DNA of 64,000 nucleotides, taken from Anomaloglossus baeobatrachus. Lineage: Eukaryota; Chordata; Amphibia; Anura; Aromobatidae. Below are positions 52,453 through 64,000 of the stretch, in pieces. A program made the position numbers and the translations under genes. The stretch covers positions 702,448,958 through 702,512,957 of the forward strand of contig NC_134353.1 in the NCBI RefSeq assembly GCF_048569485.1, in the 5' to 3' direction. The notes beneath the pieces are model-generated. The model was not told the DNA's origin. It saw nothing but the letters and a program-made list of their open reading frames with translations, and ran no database searches. The number at the start of each line of letters is the position of its first letter. The first letter of the stretch is position 1.

Positions 52453-53607
52453 TTAAAAGTGTAGAGTCAGGAACAAAGTACATTTTAATTAATAGATATT
52501 GTAAATTCATTCCACAAATGGATGTTTAAAAAAAAAAAAAAAAAAAGTTCCTATGCTAAGACAATCTTATAAATGTGGCCCTGCTACGTACTGAATAATT
52601 GCCGTGTCTGACCGTACAAGAACATTGTCTGATCATACCACATCTGGCTAGCCAAGGAAACGAGTAAATACATATTTCAGTGTAGGTGTAACACCTGTGC
52701 CGGCATCTCCACACTGTCCTTCTTCCTTCTTCCTTCTCCCGGCATGGACACCAGTGTGATCCCAGATGCTCAGCGATGGCGTCTCCTACTGCCCCTCCTG
52801 CTGGCCCCTGGGGTCTGCACATGCACCCTTAGGGCGCACATCTCCCTGCACTTAAAGGGACAACATTCCCTTACCCAGAAGTGCCTCTCAGACTATTGCT
52901 GAGCGGCACTATGTACTTAACGCATCCTCCACCCCTATGGGAGGTGCCTGAGCAACACAGTCTCACTGCTAAATACACGCTGCTAGTTGTAAGTTCTCGT
53001 TCCCTCTATCCTGTATCAGTCACCTGTGCCTGCTAACCCAAACCTGTGTTCTAGTACCTGCTGCACCAGCGTTACATAGTTGTTCAGTCTGTACCAGCCA
53101 TCCTGCCTGCAGTTGAGCATGTCCCAGCATCCTCAATCCTTGGGGTCAGTTGCCACAGTGCCGAGATATGCCCTGGAGTAGCACCTGCCAGCTATCTTCC
53201 AGCAGAAGCCCATCAGAGGCTTTAGTGAAGATGAGGTAGTCACTTAGTTATGCCCTTCCAGTGTGAGCCGATGCTGTGGCACAGTGGGGCCACACCCACC
53301 AACGTAACAATAGGATTGCAGCTGATTCTAAGAAGTAAAACTTGTTTTAAACGGGCAAGGAAATGTTTTACTTCACAGAAAGAATCAGCTGTGATCCCAT
53401 GTTGTGATGTCTTTATTCTCTTGTTTCCTCCTCAAACCAGGAGCTGTGGTATGATCAGACCATGTTCCTGCATGGTCAGACAGTCATTACACAGTATGTA
53501 GCAGGTGCACATTTATAAGATTATCGCAGCACAGGGAAAAAAAACATCCAATTGTGGAACTTATTTTTATTCCAAGTTCTATTTTGTTTTTGGGAAAATC
53601 CCTTTAA
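52453..53607. mobile_element. Palindromic TTAA MITE (family P, copy 2), split by an LTR
   Basis: Left TTAAAAGTG at 52453, right GGGAAAATCCCTTTAA at 53592-53607. The arms pair: AATCTTATAAATGTGGCCCT on the left with TGCACATTTATAAGATTAT on the right, and GTCTGATCATACCACA with TGTGGTATGATCAGAC. The family's other copy is 20964-22128. A solo LTR (52687-53309) is inserted near its centre. Confidence 0.7.
52687..53309. mobile_element. Probable solo LTR of a retrotransposon
   Basis: 623 bp with borders TGTAACACCTGTGCC and CACCAACGTAACA. The flanking 5-mers GTAGG (52682-52686) and ATAGG (53310-53314) look like a target duplication with one change. No internal coding region remains, as expected after LTR-LTR recombination. 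The retrotransposon family is not determined (possibly Gypsy). A fossil. Confidence 0.6.
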
Positions 53608-53641
53608 TATTTAGAATAGCTACACAATCATTTATCTAGGA

Positions 53642-56600
53642 CAGGGGTGGGCAATTAAATATCCCATGGGGCCGCATGAGAACTTAGAATGGTTTTAGAG
53701 GGCCGGACTAATATAATTAACTCAGTTCTACCCAATACTGTATATAGTATTTATACTATCCCTTCATAAACCAACAGTAAGTTAAGCAATACAAAGATTC
53801 AATGACAATAGGGAGGACCTTTAATGAACTTGAGATTGTAAATAAATTACATCACTATATACTGCACCTGTAATAAACTACATCACTATATACTACACCT
53901 GCAATAAACTACATCATTATATACTGCACCTGTAATATATTACATCACTATATACTGCACCTGTAATCTATTACATCACTATATACTGCACCTGTAATAA
54001 ATTACATCACTATATACTGCACCTGTAATAAATTACATCACTATATACTGCGCCTGTAATAAATTATATCACTATATACTGCACCTGTAATAAACTACAT
54101 CACTATATACTACACCTGTAATAAACTACATCACTGTATACTACACCTGTAATAAATTACATCACTATATACTACACCTGTAATAAATTACATCACTATA
54201 TACTGCGCCTGTAATAAACTACACTCTATACTACACCTGTAATAAATTACATAACTATATACTGCACCTGTAATAAATTACATCACTATATACTGCACCT
54301 GTAATAAACTACATCACTATATACTACACCTGTAATAAATTACATCACTATATACTGCGCCTGTAATTACATCACTATATACCGCACCTGTAATAAATTA
54401 CATCACTATATACTGCACCTGTAATAAATTACATCACTATATACTACACCTGTAATTACCTCACTATATACTGTACCTTACATCACTATATACTGTACCT
54501 GTAATAAATTACATCACTTTATACTGCACCTGTAATTACATCCATATGTACTGCACCTGTAATAAACTACACTATATACTACTCCTGTAATAAATTACAT
54601 CACTATATACTGCACCTGTAATTACATCCCTATGTACTGCAGCTGTAATAAACTACACTATATACTACACCTGTAATAAATTACATCACTATATATTGCA
54701 CCTGTAATAAACTACACTATATACTACACCTGTAATAAATTACATCACTATATACTGCACCTGGAATAAATTACATCACTATATACTGCACCTGTAATAA
54801 ATTACATCACTATATACTGCGCCTGTAATAAACTACATCACTGTATACTACACCTGTAATAAATTACATCACTATATACTACACCTGTAATTACATCACT
54901 ATATACTGTGCCTTACATCACTATATACTGTACCGGTAATAAATTACATCACTATATACTGCACCTGTAATTACATCCCTATGAACTGCACCTGTAATAA
55001 ACTACACTATATACTACACCTGTAATAAATTACATCACTATATACTACACCTGTAATAAATTACATCACTATATACTGCACCTGTAATAAATTACATCAC
55101 TATATACTACACCTGTAATAAATTACATCACTATATACTGCACCTGTAATAAATTACATCACTATATACTACACCTGTAATTACATCACTATATACTGTA
55201 CCTGTAATAAATTACATCACTTTATACTGCACCTGTAATTACATCCATATGTACTGCACTTGTAATAAACTACACTATATACTACTCCTGTAATAAATTA
55301 CATCACTATATACTACACCTGTAATAAATTACATCCCTATATACTGCACCTGTAATAAACTACACTATATACTACACCTGCAATAAATTACAAGACTATA
55401 TACCGCACCTGTAATAAATTACATCACTATATACTACACCTGTAATAAATTACATCACTATATACACCTGTAATAAATTACATCATTATATACTGCACCT
55501 GTAATAAACTACATCACTGTATACTACACCTGTAATAAATTACATCACTATATACTACACCTGTAATTACATAACTATATACTGTACCTTACATCACTAT
55601 ATACTGTACCTGTAATAAATTACATCATTATATACTGCACCTGTAATTACATCCCTATGTACTGCACCTGTAATAAACTACACTATATACTACACCTGTA
55701 CTAAATTACATCACTATATACTACACCTGTAATAAATTAGATCCCTATATACTGCACCTGTAATAAACTACACTATATACTACACCTGTAATAAATTACA
55801 TCACTATATACCGCACCTGTAATAAATGACATCACTATATACTACACCTGTAATAAATTACATCACTATATACTACACCTGTAATAAACTACATCACTAT
55901 ATACTGCACCTGTAATAAACTACACTATATACTACACCTGTAATAAATTACATCACTATATACTGCACCTGTAATAAACTACACTATATACTACACCTGT
56001 AAAAAATTACATCACTATATACTGCACCTGTAATAAATTACATCACTATACTGCACCTGTAATAAACTACATCACTTTATACTGCACCTGTAATAAATTA
56101 CATCCCTACATACTGCACCTGTAATAAACTACACTATATACTACACCTGCAATAAATTACAACACTATATACCGCACCTGTAATAAATTACATCACTATA
56201 TACTACACCTGTAATAAATTACATCACTATATACACCTGTAATAAATTACATCATTATATACTGCACCTGTAATAAACTACATCACTGTATACTACACCT
56301 GTAATAAATTACATCACTATATACTACACCTGTAATTACATAACTATATACTGTACCTTACATCACTATATACTGCACCTGTAATAAACTACACTATATA
56401 CTACACCTGTAAAAAATTACATCACTATATACTGCACCTGTAATAAATTACATCACTATACTGCACCTGTAATAAACTACATCACTTTATACTGCACCTG
56501 TAATAAATTACATCACATCACTATATACTGCACCTGTAATAAACTACACTATATACTGCGCCTGTAATACATTACATCACTATATACTGCGCCTGTAATA

Positions 56601-58338
56601 AACTACATCACTGTATACTACACCTGTAATAAATTACATCACTATATACTACACCTGTAATAAATTACACACTATATACTACACCTGTAATAAATTACAT
56701 CACTATATACTGCACCTGTAATAAACTACACTATATACTACACCTGTAAAAAATTAAATCACTATATACTGCACCTGTAATAAATTACATCACTATACTG
56801 CACCTGTAATAAACTACATCACTTTATACTGCACCTGTAATAAATTACATCCCTATATACTGCACCTGTAATATACTACACCTGCAATAAATTACATCAC
56901 TATATACCGCACCTGTAATAAATTACATCACTATATACTGCACCTGTAATAAATTACATCACTATACTGCACCTGTAATAAACAACATCACTGTATATTA
57001 CACCTGTAATAAATTACATCACTGTATACTACACCTGTAATAAATTACATCACTGTATACTACACCTGTAATAAATTACACACTATATACTACACCTGTA
57101 ATAAATTACATCACTATATACTGCGCCTGTAATAAATTACATCCCTATATACTGCACCTGTAATATACTACACCTGCAATAAATTACAACACTATATACC
57201 GCACCTGTAATAAATTACATCACTATATACTGCACCTGTAATAAATTACATCACTATACTGCACCTGTAATAAACTACATCACTGTATACTACACCTGTA
57301 ATAAATTACATCACTGTATACTACACCTGTAATAAATTACACACTATATACTACACCTGTAATAAATTACATCACTATATACTGCGCCTGTAATAAATTA
57401 CATCACTATATACTGCACCTGTAATAAATTACATCACTATATACTGCGCCTGTAAAATTACATCACTATATACTGCACCTGTAAAAAATTACATCACTAT
57501 ATACTGCACCTGTAATAAACTACACTATATAATGCACCTGTAATAAATTACATCCCTATGTACTGCACCTGTAATAAATTACATCACTATATACTGCACC
57601 TGTAATAAACTACACTATATACTACACCTGTAATAAACATATATATACTACACCTGTAAGGAACTACATCACTGTATACTACACCTGTAATTACATCACT
57701 ATATACTGCACCTGTATTAAACTACATCACTATATACTGCACCTGTAATAAATTACATCACTATATACTATACCTGTAAAAACTACATCATTACATTCCC
57801 ATATACTACATCCCAAATATTAGGCACCAGTTACCCCCTCCCCACCCCATTGTCCCCTCCTTAGTTTATTAGTCACCACTCACCTCTCCCTTCTCAGGCA
57901 CCTCCGTACGGGCCCTGGCTGTGCTTCTGCTGTTCTTGTAGGGGCCCCTGCTGCCGCTTCTCTCTGTGCAGGCATCGGCTGGTGCCGCTTCTCCTGCCGG
58001 GTGGGAACTTTTCAAATGACACACATGCGCGCCATACTGACGACATCAGGGCGCGCGTGTCACAGAGAAAGGTGCCAGGCAGGGATTAGAGGACAGATCC
58101 TGAAGCTCTGCACAGTGTAGCAGCAAAACGCAGGAATCTGTCCTCTGTTCCCTGCCCGACACCTTTCTCTGTGACACACGCGCACCCTGATGTCGTCAGT
58201 ACGGTGTCATGTGAAAAGTTCCCGCATGGCAGGAGAAGCAACACCACATCTCCAACTGTGATCTAATGGGCGGGCCGGTCACAGACAGTAAGTAGGAGAG
58301 CTGGATGTGGCCCGCGGGCCGCCACTTGCCCAGGTCTG
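53642..58338. mobile_element. hAT-like non-autonomous element carrying a long minisatellite
   Basis: The ends CAGGGGTGGGCAATT and (complement) CAGACCTGGGCAAGT are flanked by a perfect 8-bp duplication ATCTAGGA (53634-53641 and 58339-58346), the hAT signature. Subterminal GGGGCCGCATGAG / GGCCCGCGGGCCGCC blocks are typical of Charlie-like hAT ends. Of 4.7 kb, nearly 4 kb is a 31-bp tandem array; the rest includes a palindrome near 57990-58230 (GTGTCACAGAGAAAGGTG and its complement). No transposase frame. It lies in a COMT intron. Confidence 0.88.
53827..57790. repeat. 31-bp minisatellite, about 3.96 kb
   Basis: Unit AATAAATTACATCACTATAT + ACTGCACCTGT (31 bp), roughly 125-130 copies with variants (TGCACC/TACACC/TGCGCC, AAACTAC/AAATTAC, short units lacking ATAA). 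Blocks of variants recur at long offsets, for example 55320-55605 again at 56089-56374. Entirely contained in the hAT-like element. Confidence 0.95.
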
Positions 58339-58346
58339 ATCTAGGA

Positions 58347-59147
58347 ATACACACCGAGGCACCAGGAATGTGGTTTTTCAATACTACTAGGAATAACTTT
58401 CAAATCCTAAGTTTAGAAACTTTGGTTGACACTGATCAATTCATTGATCTATACATTTAGGAATACAATTTGGAATGTTAGCCTTGAGCCAGGGTATACC
58501 GAGCCCCAGTTCACAAGAGGCTTGGCTTGACACAGTGAGGTAAGTGGTAGGGAGTATCCATATGAGCTACATCTTGATGTAGTTGGAAGGCTTTTACACA
58601 TTTTGCTAGAAAAAAAATTAATGAAGTACCTTACATTTTTATAACTTGTATAGCAATAGTTGAGTTAATGAATTCATTTATTGTAGTGTGCTCTCACAGT
58701 ATCAATATATAGGTTTACATATTGACTGCTGTGTATTCATGCACTTGTACATTATTTAATACTATATATATTTTATATACATTTTATACTATACTTATTT
58801 AACAGTTGTGCAGCCATTTTTTGGTTTGTTTTATTTAAACAATAAACATAAACTATATAAACATTGTCGAACTACATGATAGGGAGAGTTAAATGTACCA
58901 AAATGCTAGCTCAATTTGTTATAAAACTACCATTCTTACATGCCTGCAGTACCTTTAATTTGTGCCTTACTACACAGTTTTAAAAAGTATCAAAAAAAGG
59001 GGGACTTGGCGTTCCTTTTGAAGTGCTTTTCTGGAACTTCTTTTTTGTAGCAAAACATATTGTGACCAGAGTTTAGTTGTTCAATAGGGAATTAAGCAAT
59101 GCAATACAAGCATTTTTTTTTCTTTACATGCATCATAAAAAGTAGTC
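58347..59147. other. COMT intron, no gene seen
   Basis: About 800 bp of A+T-rich intronic sequence between two transposons. No exon-like frame or repeat border recognised. Confidence 0.45.
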
Positions 59148-59504
59148 TTAAAGCGGTTATGCAGTGTAAATCCACAAGTCTGCAGTCACTATCTGACTGA
59201 GGATTCGCCAGTGTCAGAGCCGGGAACAGTGGTCAAGAGTATGCGATATGTGGACTCCCGCCCACATTCCAACTAGACTCTTTCTGGCATCACTCAATGC
59301 AGGTGTATTGAGTGAGGCTGCACCCATATAGTCATAAAGTGGCCAGGAGTCTGCATATCCCATACACATGGCCAAGTGAAGGCTGTTCCCGACTCTGACA
59401 CCGGCGAATACTCCCAGCACAGTGCGTGACATGTGAGGGTTCTTAAGTCTGCAGTCGCATAGTTGTTGCAGACTTTTGGATTTAGACCGCACAACCCCTT
59501 TTAA
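59148..59504. mobile_element. Palindromic TTAA MITE
   Basis: TTAAAGCGGTTATGCAGTGT at the left and CCGCACAACCCCTTTTAA at the right, with TTAA on both sides. The arms share CAGTGTCAGAGCCGGGAACAG and its complement, and AAGTCTGCAG pairs. It ends 76 bp from the COMT exon boundary. Its short open frames are palindrome by-products. Confidence 0.7.
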
Positions 59505-59580
59505 GCTATCAAAATTTAAGACCATAGTAATAATCCTGTCCCAGTATTCTTTAGCTGCTTCAAAAAAAATACCTACTCAC

Positions 59581-59712
59581 CTCAAGTAACTTAGTGTCCT
59601 GTGTATAGCGCTCCTTGAAATGATCAATAAATACAAAGTCCACATGATCCACTCCATACTTTGTTTTCAGGCTTGGAATGATTACGGCTGCGGATCCCTC
59701 CAGAATCTCTAC
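59581..59712 (-). CDS. COMT: COMT internal coding exon (catalytic Asp/Lys)
   Basis: 132 nt, 44 codons, both splice sites in phase 0: acceptor ending CAG at 59713-59715, donor GTGAGTAGGT at 59571-59580. The peptide VEILEGSAAVIIPSLKTKYG continues VDHVDFVFIDHFKERYTQDT and then KLLE. It matches human COMT VTLVVGASQDIIPQLKKKYD onward. The Asp of FIDHFK corresponds to the Mg-binding Asp141, and the following Lys to the catalytic base Lys144. Joins 62394-62587 upstream (DK/VEIL) and 51257-51436 downstream. Confidence 0.96.
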
Positions 59713-60155
59713 CTGAGGAAACAAAGATTTTTAATTAATTTCTGTGATGCATTATATCTAAAATATTCCGCTAATCGAGGGTGACAACCTAATAATCAGA
59801 CTTATCAGACTTTATAATCTCAGACTTATGAATAGAAATGTCCCATAATTAAATCTGCAATAACCACAACGATTATTTCTTTGGAAAAAAAAATTCCTAG
59901 GCTGATTGCTTTTTGAAAATACTACAGTGTCATCAGACTGATTATAATTTAATGTAATGTAATCTATTAAGCTTTGTTTCAGGAGATATTTTGTACAAAA
60001 ACATTTTACATTTTATATAGCCTCCCATTTAAATATACGCAAATCTGCCAAAATTTGAATTCGGCAAATTACCTCAAAGTTGGCCCTGAAATTTACAGTG
60101 ATTCAAATGAGGCGTGATTGCCATTGAAGTAAAGTACATTTATTATGCTCAGAGT
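59713..60155. other. COMT intron, no gene seen
   Basis: About 440 bp of intronic sequence between the COMT exon and the hAT-like element. Nothing recognised. Confidence 0.45.
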
Positions 60156-61867
60156 CAGGCCTGCACAACATGCGGCCCGCCAGAGGATTTGCTGCAGATT
60201 GCAGACCTGTTCGGAAGACGCCGCTCTCTCTTTCATATATTCAAATGTATTAACGTCTTTCAGATGCAAATACATTTGAATATATTGATGCTGGGACTGG
60301 GGCAGAGAAGCTCAGAGCAGAAGAGCGTCCGTCATCTCTAATCCTGACGTGCAGCAGTGTGATGAAATCGGCACGTTGCTGACATCACGTTGCTGCTGGC
60401 GATGAAGACACATCTGGGACGTCTGGTTGCGGTAAGCGCTTCATCGAGGTGCTGAAGATTAAATGTGATTATCAGAGTGAAGGGAGGGTGGAGGATTAGA
60501 GTAACTGACAAGCCACAATATGGGGGATTGAGATTGTTAAAGGGGGCACAGTATATCGAGGGGCAGTTGGACTTTATGCAAAGGGGCCAGTATGAGAGGA
60601 ATATTATGGGTAGGGGCAATTTGGTGGGATATTTTGGAGAGGTGGCAGTGTATTGAGGGGCTGATATTATGGAGATGCTTAGAGTGTGTGGGCTAATATT
60701 AATACGCTCAGTGTGTGGGGGGGATATTATGGAGAGGCTAAGTGTGTGCGGGGATATTATGAAGAGGCTCTGTGTTTGTGGGAGGGATATTATGGAGAAG
60801 CTCAGTGTGTGTGGGGAGTACATTATGGAAAGGCTCAATGTGTGTGGGGGAAACATTATGGAGAGTCTCAGTGGGTGGGGGGGAACATTATGGAAAGGTT
60901 CAGCTTGGGGGGGGGAGTGGCACTTTGGGGTGGATTATAGAGCGGGTCAGTGTGGCAGAAATATTGTGAAGAAAAATTGTGAGAGAGGACATAACAGAGA
61001 CAGTTATATTATGGAGAGGGGCATTGTGTAGGGGGATATTTTATTCAGGAAGCATAGAGAGAAGCAAATATTTTTTCATGGTCGCAGAATGGGAGATATT
61101 TATTTTTATGGGATGGTATAATGATACTTTTATTTTTATGGGCACGTTGTTGGGATATGCAGCTGAAAAGAGAAGAGAGGCCTGCAGAGACTAGCTGTGG
61201 GCATGAAATCTTATTATGGCATTTTTACTACGTGGAGACAAAAGGCACGGGAAAGACTCCAATAAGTGAAGAAGTCATCTATAAGTTACCTGCATGTAAA
61301 TGTTTGTGATACTGACTACGTCTCATCAGTATTGTAGTTCCTGTATGGTCCATACTCTGGTGATGGCTGGTAACAACTCCCAGTAATTATTATTATTATT
61401 ATTATATTATCTCCTTACTATTGTTAAGGACATACTGGGAATTGTAGGTTCAAGAAATAAATGTATGGGGATGATATGACATTACATTTAATAGCTGCAC
61501 TATGCTTGGTGAGGTATACTGTACATTTACTGATGGCAATTCAACACGTAGCAATCCATAACGTGCTTCATGGCTGTTAAAACCACCTCAAGTCTCTAAG
61601 TTTTGAGTATTTTTATGGAGGAGGATTTAGTGAGTTTCTGCAGCAAAACGTCAGCTTAAGTTAGTATGTGTTCATAATTTGTTTTAGAGCAGAAACTGAG
61701 CAGAAACTCTGCAAATCCATTTCAAATACTTAAAACTTGGTTCTAATGATGTATTAATGCACTGATGATGTATTCATGTACATAACCCTTAAACAATTTT
61801 TTCAGCCCTTGGACTTGATTCAATTTGGCAATGTGTCTCTTGGACCAATAAATGTTGTGCGCCCCTG
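60156..61867. mobile_element. hAT-like non-autonomous element with internal minisatellite
   Basis: Left end CAGGCCTGCACAACATGCGG, right end in complement CAGGGGCGCACAACATTTAT. Candidate 8-bp duplication CTCAGAGT / CTCTGAGG (6 of 8 match). The left subterminal ATGCGGCCCGCC is typical of Charlie-type hAT elements. The interior holds a tandem array (60669-60960) and otherwise non-coding DNA. No transposase frame. Confidence 0.7.
60669..60960. repeat. About 31-bp minisatellite
   Basis: Some nine units of the type TATTATGGAGAGGCTCAGTG + TGTGTGGGGGA, degenerate at the right side. Lies inside the hAT-like element 60156-61867. Confidence 0.85.
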
Positions 61868-62393
61868 CTCTGAGGTCTCGACAAAGACTAAGCAGCGGAT
61901 TGGGCAAGAATAGTTTAAATAAATACAAATTCATAGTCTCTTAGCCCCTCATTTGTCCTTGCAGCTCCCTACTGATTATCCACTGGTTTTCAATGCCACC
62001 TCTGCTCCGACCACTTCTTTGTCAGTGCTTTCAGGATCCAGCTATGCCTTGACATGCAGAAGTCCTGAAAAAGAGTGAAGAGAAGGTAGGCCCTGAAATG
62101 GAGCTATGGCTTAAAAAGCCAATGGAAGACCGAGTGGGAGCTCAACTGTAGGGCAGGTGACTTAATATTTATTGTTTGAAACCCCACCCCAGGCCAAATA
62201 AATACATGAAAATGTGGGGTGGCTTGATGCAATTTTCCTAGATTTGTACAAATTGAATTCCCAAAAATTAAAATTCTCTAGAATCTATCAATTTTGGGAA
62301 ACTCTAAATTAAATTGATTCTTTTAGAATTCATTTGCTCACCCTTACTAGCTATAGTCTATACTTTACACATGTTATAAGAATTAATAAGAAC
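61868..62393. other. COMT intron, no gene seen
   Basis: About 525 bp after the hAT-like element up to the donor of the COMT exon at 62394. No exon-like frame. Confidence 0.45.
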
Positions 62394-62587
62394 CTTATCT
62401 TGCACGCCAGCAAACGCTATCATCTCTTTGGCTATAGCGGCATACTCTGGTTTAATTTCCACCGTAAACAGACGACCTCCTGGCTTCAGTAAACGGGATA
62501 TCCGGATCGCAGAATAACCACAATACAGGCCAAGTTCCAGAGCCGTGGTTGGATTTGTCTCTTTGACCACATTATCCAGAATCAGGC
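62394..62587 (-). CDS. COMT: COMT coding exon (AdoMet-binding motif)
   Basis: Acceptor TTTTTCAG at 62588-62590 on the - strand, donor GTTCTT after Lys; 194 nt. The first two bases complete a codon from an upstream exon beyond the window; 64 whole codons follow. The peptide LILDNVVKETNPTTALELGL leads into YCGYSAIRISRLLKPGGRLF and TVEIKPEYAAIAKEMIAFAG. LELGLYCGYSA is the methyltransferase motif I that wraps S-adenosylmethionine (human LELGAYCGYSA), and the Glu of TVEIKP contacts its ribose. A - strand ATG at 62624 precedes this exon but lies in the intron, so it is not the start. No exon further 5' was found up to 64000. Confidence 0.96.
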
Positions 62588-62699
62588 CTGAAAAATATTT
62601 TGTGTCATTTAAGTCTATAGTCATCAGATTTATTGTTTATAAACAAAGAAAATTCACGTAATTTGTACAATTAATTATCAATCATAATGGTCTTTTTGC

Positions 62700-63369
62700 T
62701 TAAAGGGAACCTGTCAGGTGCAATATGCACCCAGAACCACAAGCAGTTGTGGGTGCATATCTTAGCAGTCCCAGTCTATAGTAAAGTAGCATAGATAAAG
62801 AGCTCTTTAGAAAAAGTATTTCTAAAGATCCCATATGATATGCTAGTGAAGCCAGCAACTAGTTGCAAGGGCGTTACTTCCCCTGGCTAGTCAGCCCTGC
62901 GCAGCGTCAGAGGATGGTGGCGCTCATCTCTCTGCTGCCATCACGTCAGAGTCCTCAATTTAGGCTCAGTGCGCATGATCCCAGACTTTTGGTCATGCGC
63001 ACTATGAAGCCGAATGTAAGAGTCCTGGCTTCAAACCCAGTGCGCATGACCGAAAGTCCAGGATCATGCGCACTGAGCCTAAATTGAGGACTCTGATGCG
63101 ATGGCAGCAGAAAGATGAATGCCACCATCCTCTGATGCTGCACATTCATTAGCATGTTAGCACGCCCACAGGGGCGTCCTGACAGGCTAAGGGGGTCGAC
63201 TAGCCAGGGGAAGTAACGCCCTTGCTACACACATCTTTAAAAATACTTTTTGTAAAGATCTCTTTATCTATGCTACTAGATACAAGGACTGTTAGGCAGG
63301 GATTAGCAATAGGCACCCCGAACTGCTTGTGGTTCTGGGTGCATATTGCACCTGACAGGTTCACTTTAA
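62700..63369. mobile_element. T2/Kolobok-like palindromic MITE, complete
   Basis: 670 bp with TTAA at both ends. TTAAAGGGAACCTGTCAGGT on the left and ACCTGACAGGTTCACTTTAA on the right; the arms pair nearly throughout (GTGCAATATGCACCCAGAAC, GCTCAGTGCGCATGATCC). The centre is G+C-rich. The interrupted relative is 22275-23578. It starts 112 bp from the COMT exon. Confidence 0.85.
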
Positions 63370-63577
63370 GAGCACGGAGTTACCAACTCAAAACTGGATA
63401 AAATTGGGTCGTTATATAAACTGATGCTCGTCCAATCAACATATGTATCACCATGAACCTCATCAGGGCCAAGAAAATGACTGCAAATGGATTGCAGCCA
63501 ATGGACTTTCAAAATATTCTTGTGCAAAATTATCGGTTGTGGTACAAAAACATGGAGAGCTGAAAGAATTTACATAC

Positions 63578-63583
<6 letters not shown>

Positions 63584-63646
<63 letters not shown>
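63584..63646. repeat. (TA)n microsatellite
   Basis: About 31 TA units with one early interruption (ACATATATAT). Confidence 0.92.
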
Positions 63647-63649
<3 letters not shown>

Positions 63650-63659
63650 TATCTGGGAC

Positions 63660-64000
63660 AGGCGGGTACAACCAGATTTTAAAAGAAAAACCCAGAATTG
63701 ATCCCGCATATCTGGCCAGTCGTCGGTCCCCTTACATGTCTGTGGGGATCCGAATCAGGTGCTTTAAAATGGTGGTAGACACGATAGGGGGATTAGAGCA
63801 AGCGCGTTATACTTACCAGTCTCCCAAGCTGCTATAATGCTACTTCTGGGGCCAATCATTAAACCTCATGCATATGCTTTCATTCCCCCGCCCACCGGCA
63901 GTCTTGGCGTCTCTGGTTGTAGTTAGACAGCGCCCCCCACCCTGTGTGGCAGCATATCTGAATACTTGCAACTACAACTACAGACACTGTGTGTGTCCGT
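63660..64000. repeat. Dispersed repeat shared with 41600-41740, cut by the window end
   Basis: CCACCGGCAGTCTTGGCGTC near 63890 and the following GTTAGACAGCGCCCCCCACC match the module CTACCGGCAGTCCTGGCGTC at 41638. The sequence continues beyond the window. Non-coding. Confidence 0.5.

Noticed and set aside
53827-57790. Possible CRISPR-like array of short direct repeats
   Set aside because: The 31-bp units are head to tail without unique spacers, the host is a vertebrate and no cas gene is present. It is a minisatellite inside a hAT element.
60338-60856. 172-codon - strand frame with repeated HTLS/PHT motifs
   Set aside because: Translation of the minisatellite inside the hAT-like element 60156-61867.
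62588-62624. In-frame ATG just 5' of the COMT exon as a translation start
   Set aside because: It lies upstream of a good TTTTTCAG acceptor, and COMT homologues continue with more N-terminal exons. The two-base partial codon at the exon start also calls for an upstream exon.

Overview
The window is vertebrate nuclear DNA, most likely from a frog or toad (anuran amphibian) with a large, repeat-rich genome. The evidence is split, spliced genes that match vertebrate ARVCF and COMT, together with repeats I associate with anurans: TTAA-flanked palindromic MITEs of the T2/Kolobok type (TTAAAGGGAA.CTGTCA ends), hAT and PIF/Harbinger-like MITEs, Tc1-like transposons and DIRS-type tyrosine-recombinase retrotransposons. 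No bacterial or viral operon is present. The species call is inference.

Two host genes point at each other. ARVCF (armadillo-repeat catenin of the p120 family) enters from the left on the + strand: seven coding exons between 1812 and 20563 encode the last 264 residues, ending in the PDZ-binding tail DSWV. COMT (catechol O-methyltransferase) enters from the right on the - strand: its last three coding exons lie at 62394-62587, 59581-59712 and 51257-51436. The 5' parts of both genes lie outside the window. The same convergent ARVCF/COMT pair is known from human 22q11. Here the two stop codons are about 30.7 kb apart, a gap largely filled by repeats.

Layout: 1-1811, ARVCF intron with MITEs. 1963-12001, one ARVCF intron that is about 93% transposon (two Tc1-like elements almost touching, then a whole-looking 6.2-kb DIRS element on the - strand). 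12002-20563, the remaining ARVCF exons with MITEs between them. 20564-26660, nested TTAA MITEs, an LTR-like insert and a possible ARVCF 3'UTR exon. 26661-33690, a large MITE, simple repeats and a repeat-poor A+T-rich stretch. 33696-38880, two hairpin-headed repeats, a Tc1-like fragment and two minisatellites. 38938-44065, MITEs and a composite repeat cluster. 44073-50193, a second DIRS element, also on the - strand. 51257-64000, the COMT 3' half with three more large insertions, including a hAT element that carries a roughly 4-kb 31-bp minisatellite.

The most unusual structural signal is that three separate hAT-like non-autonomous elements (39366-40388, 53642-58338, 60156-61867) each carry an internal tandem array. 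Other points of interest are the exact circle-junction copy (ICR) inside each DIRS element, a pair of hairpin-headed repeats of unknown class, and a CCAAT/GC-box tandem array inside one of them. I did not find a new enzymatic system. The only functional host coding sequence I can support is ARVCF and COMT.
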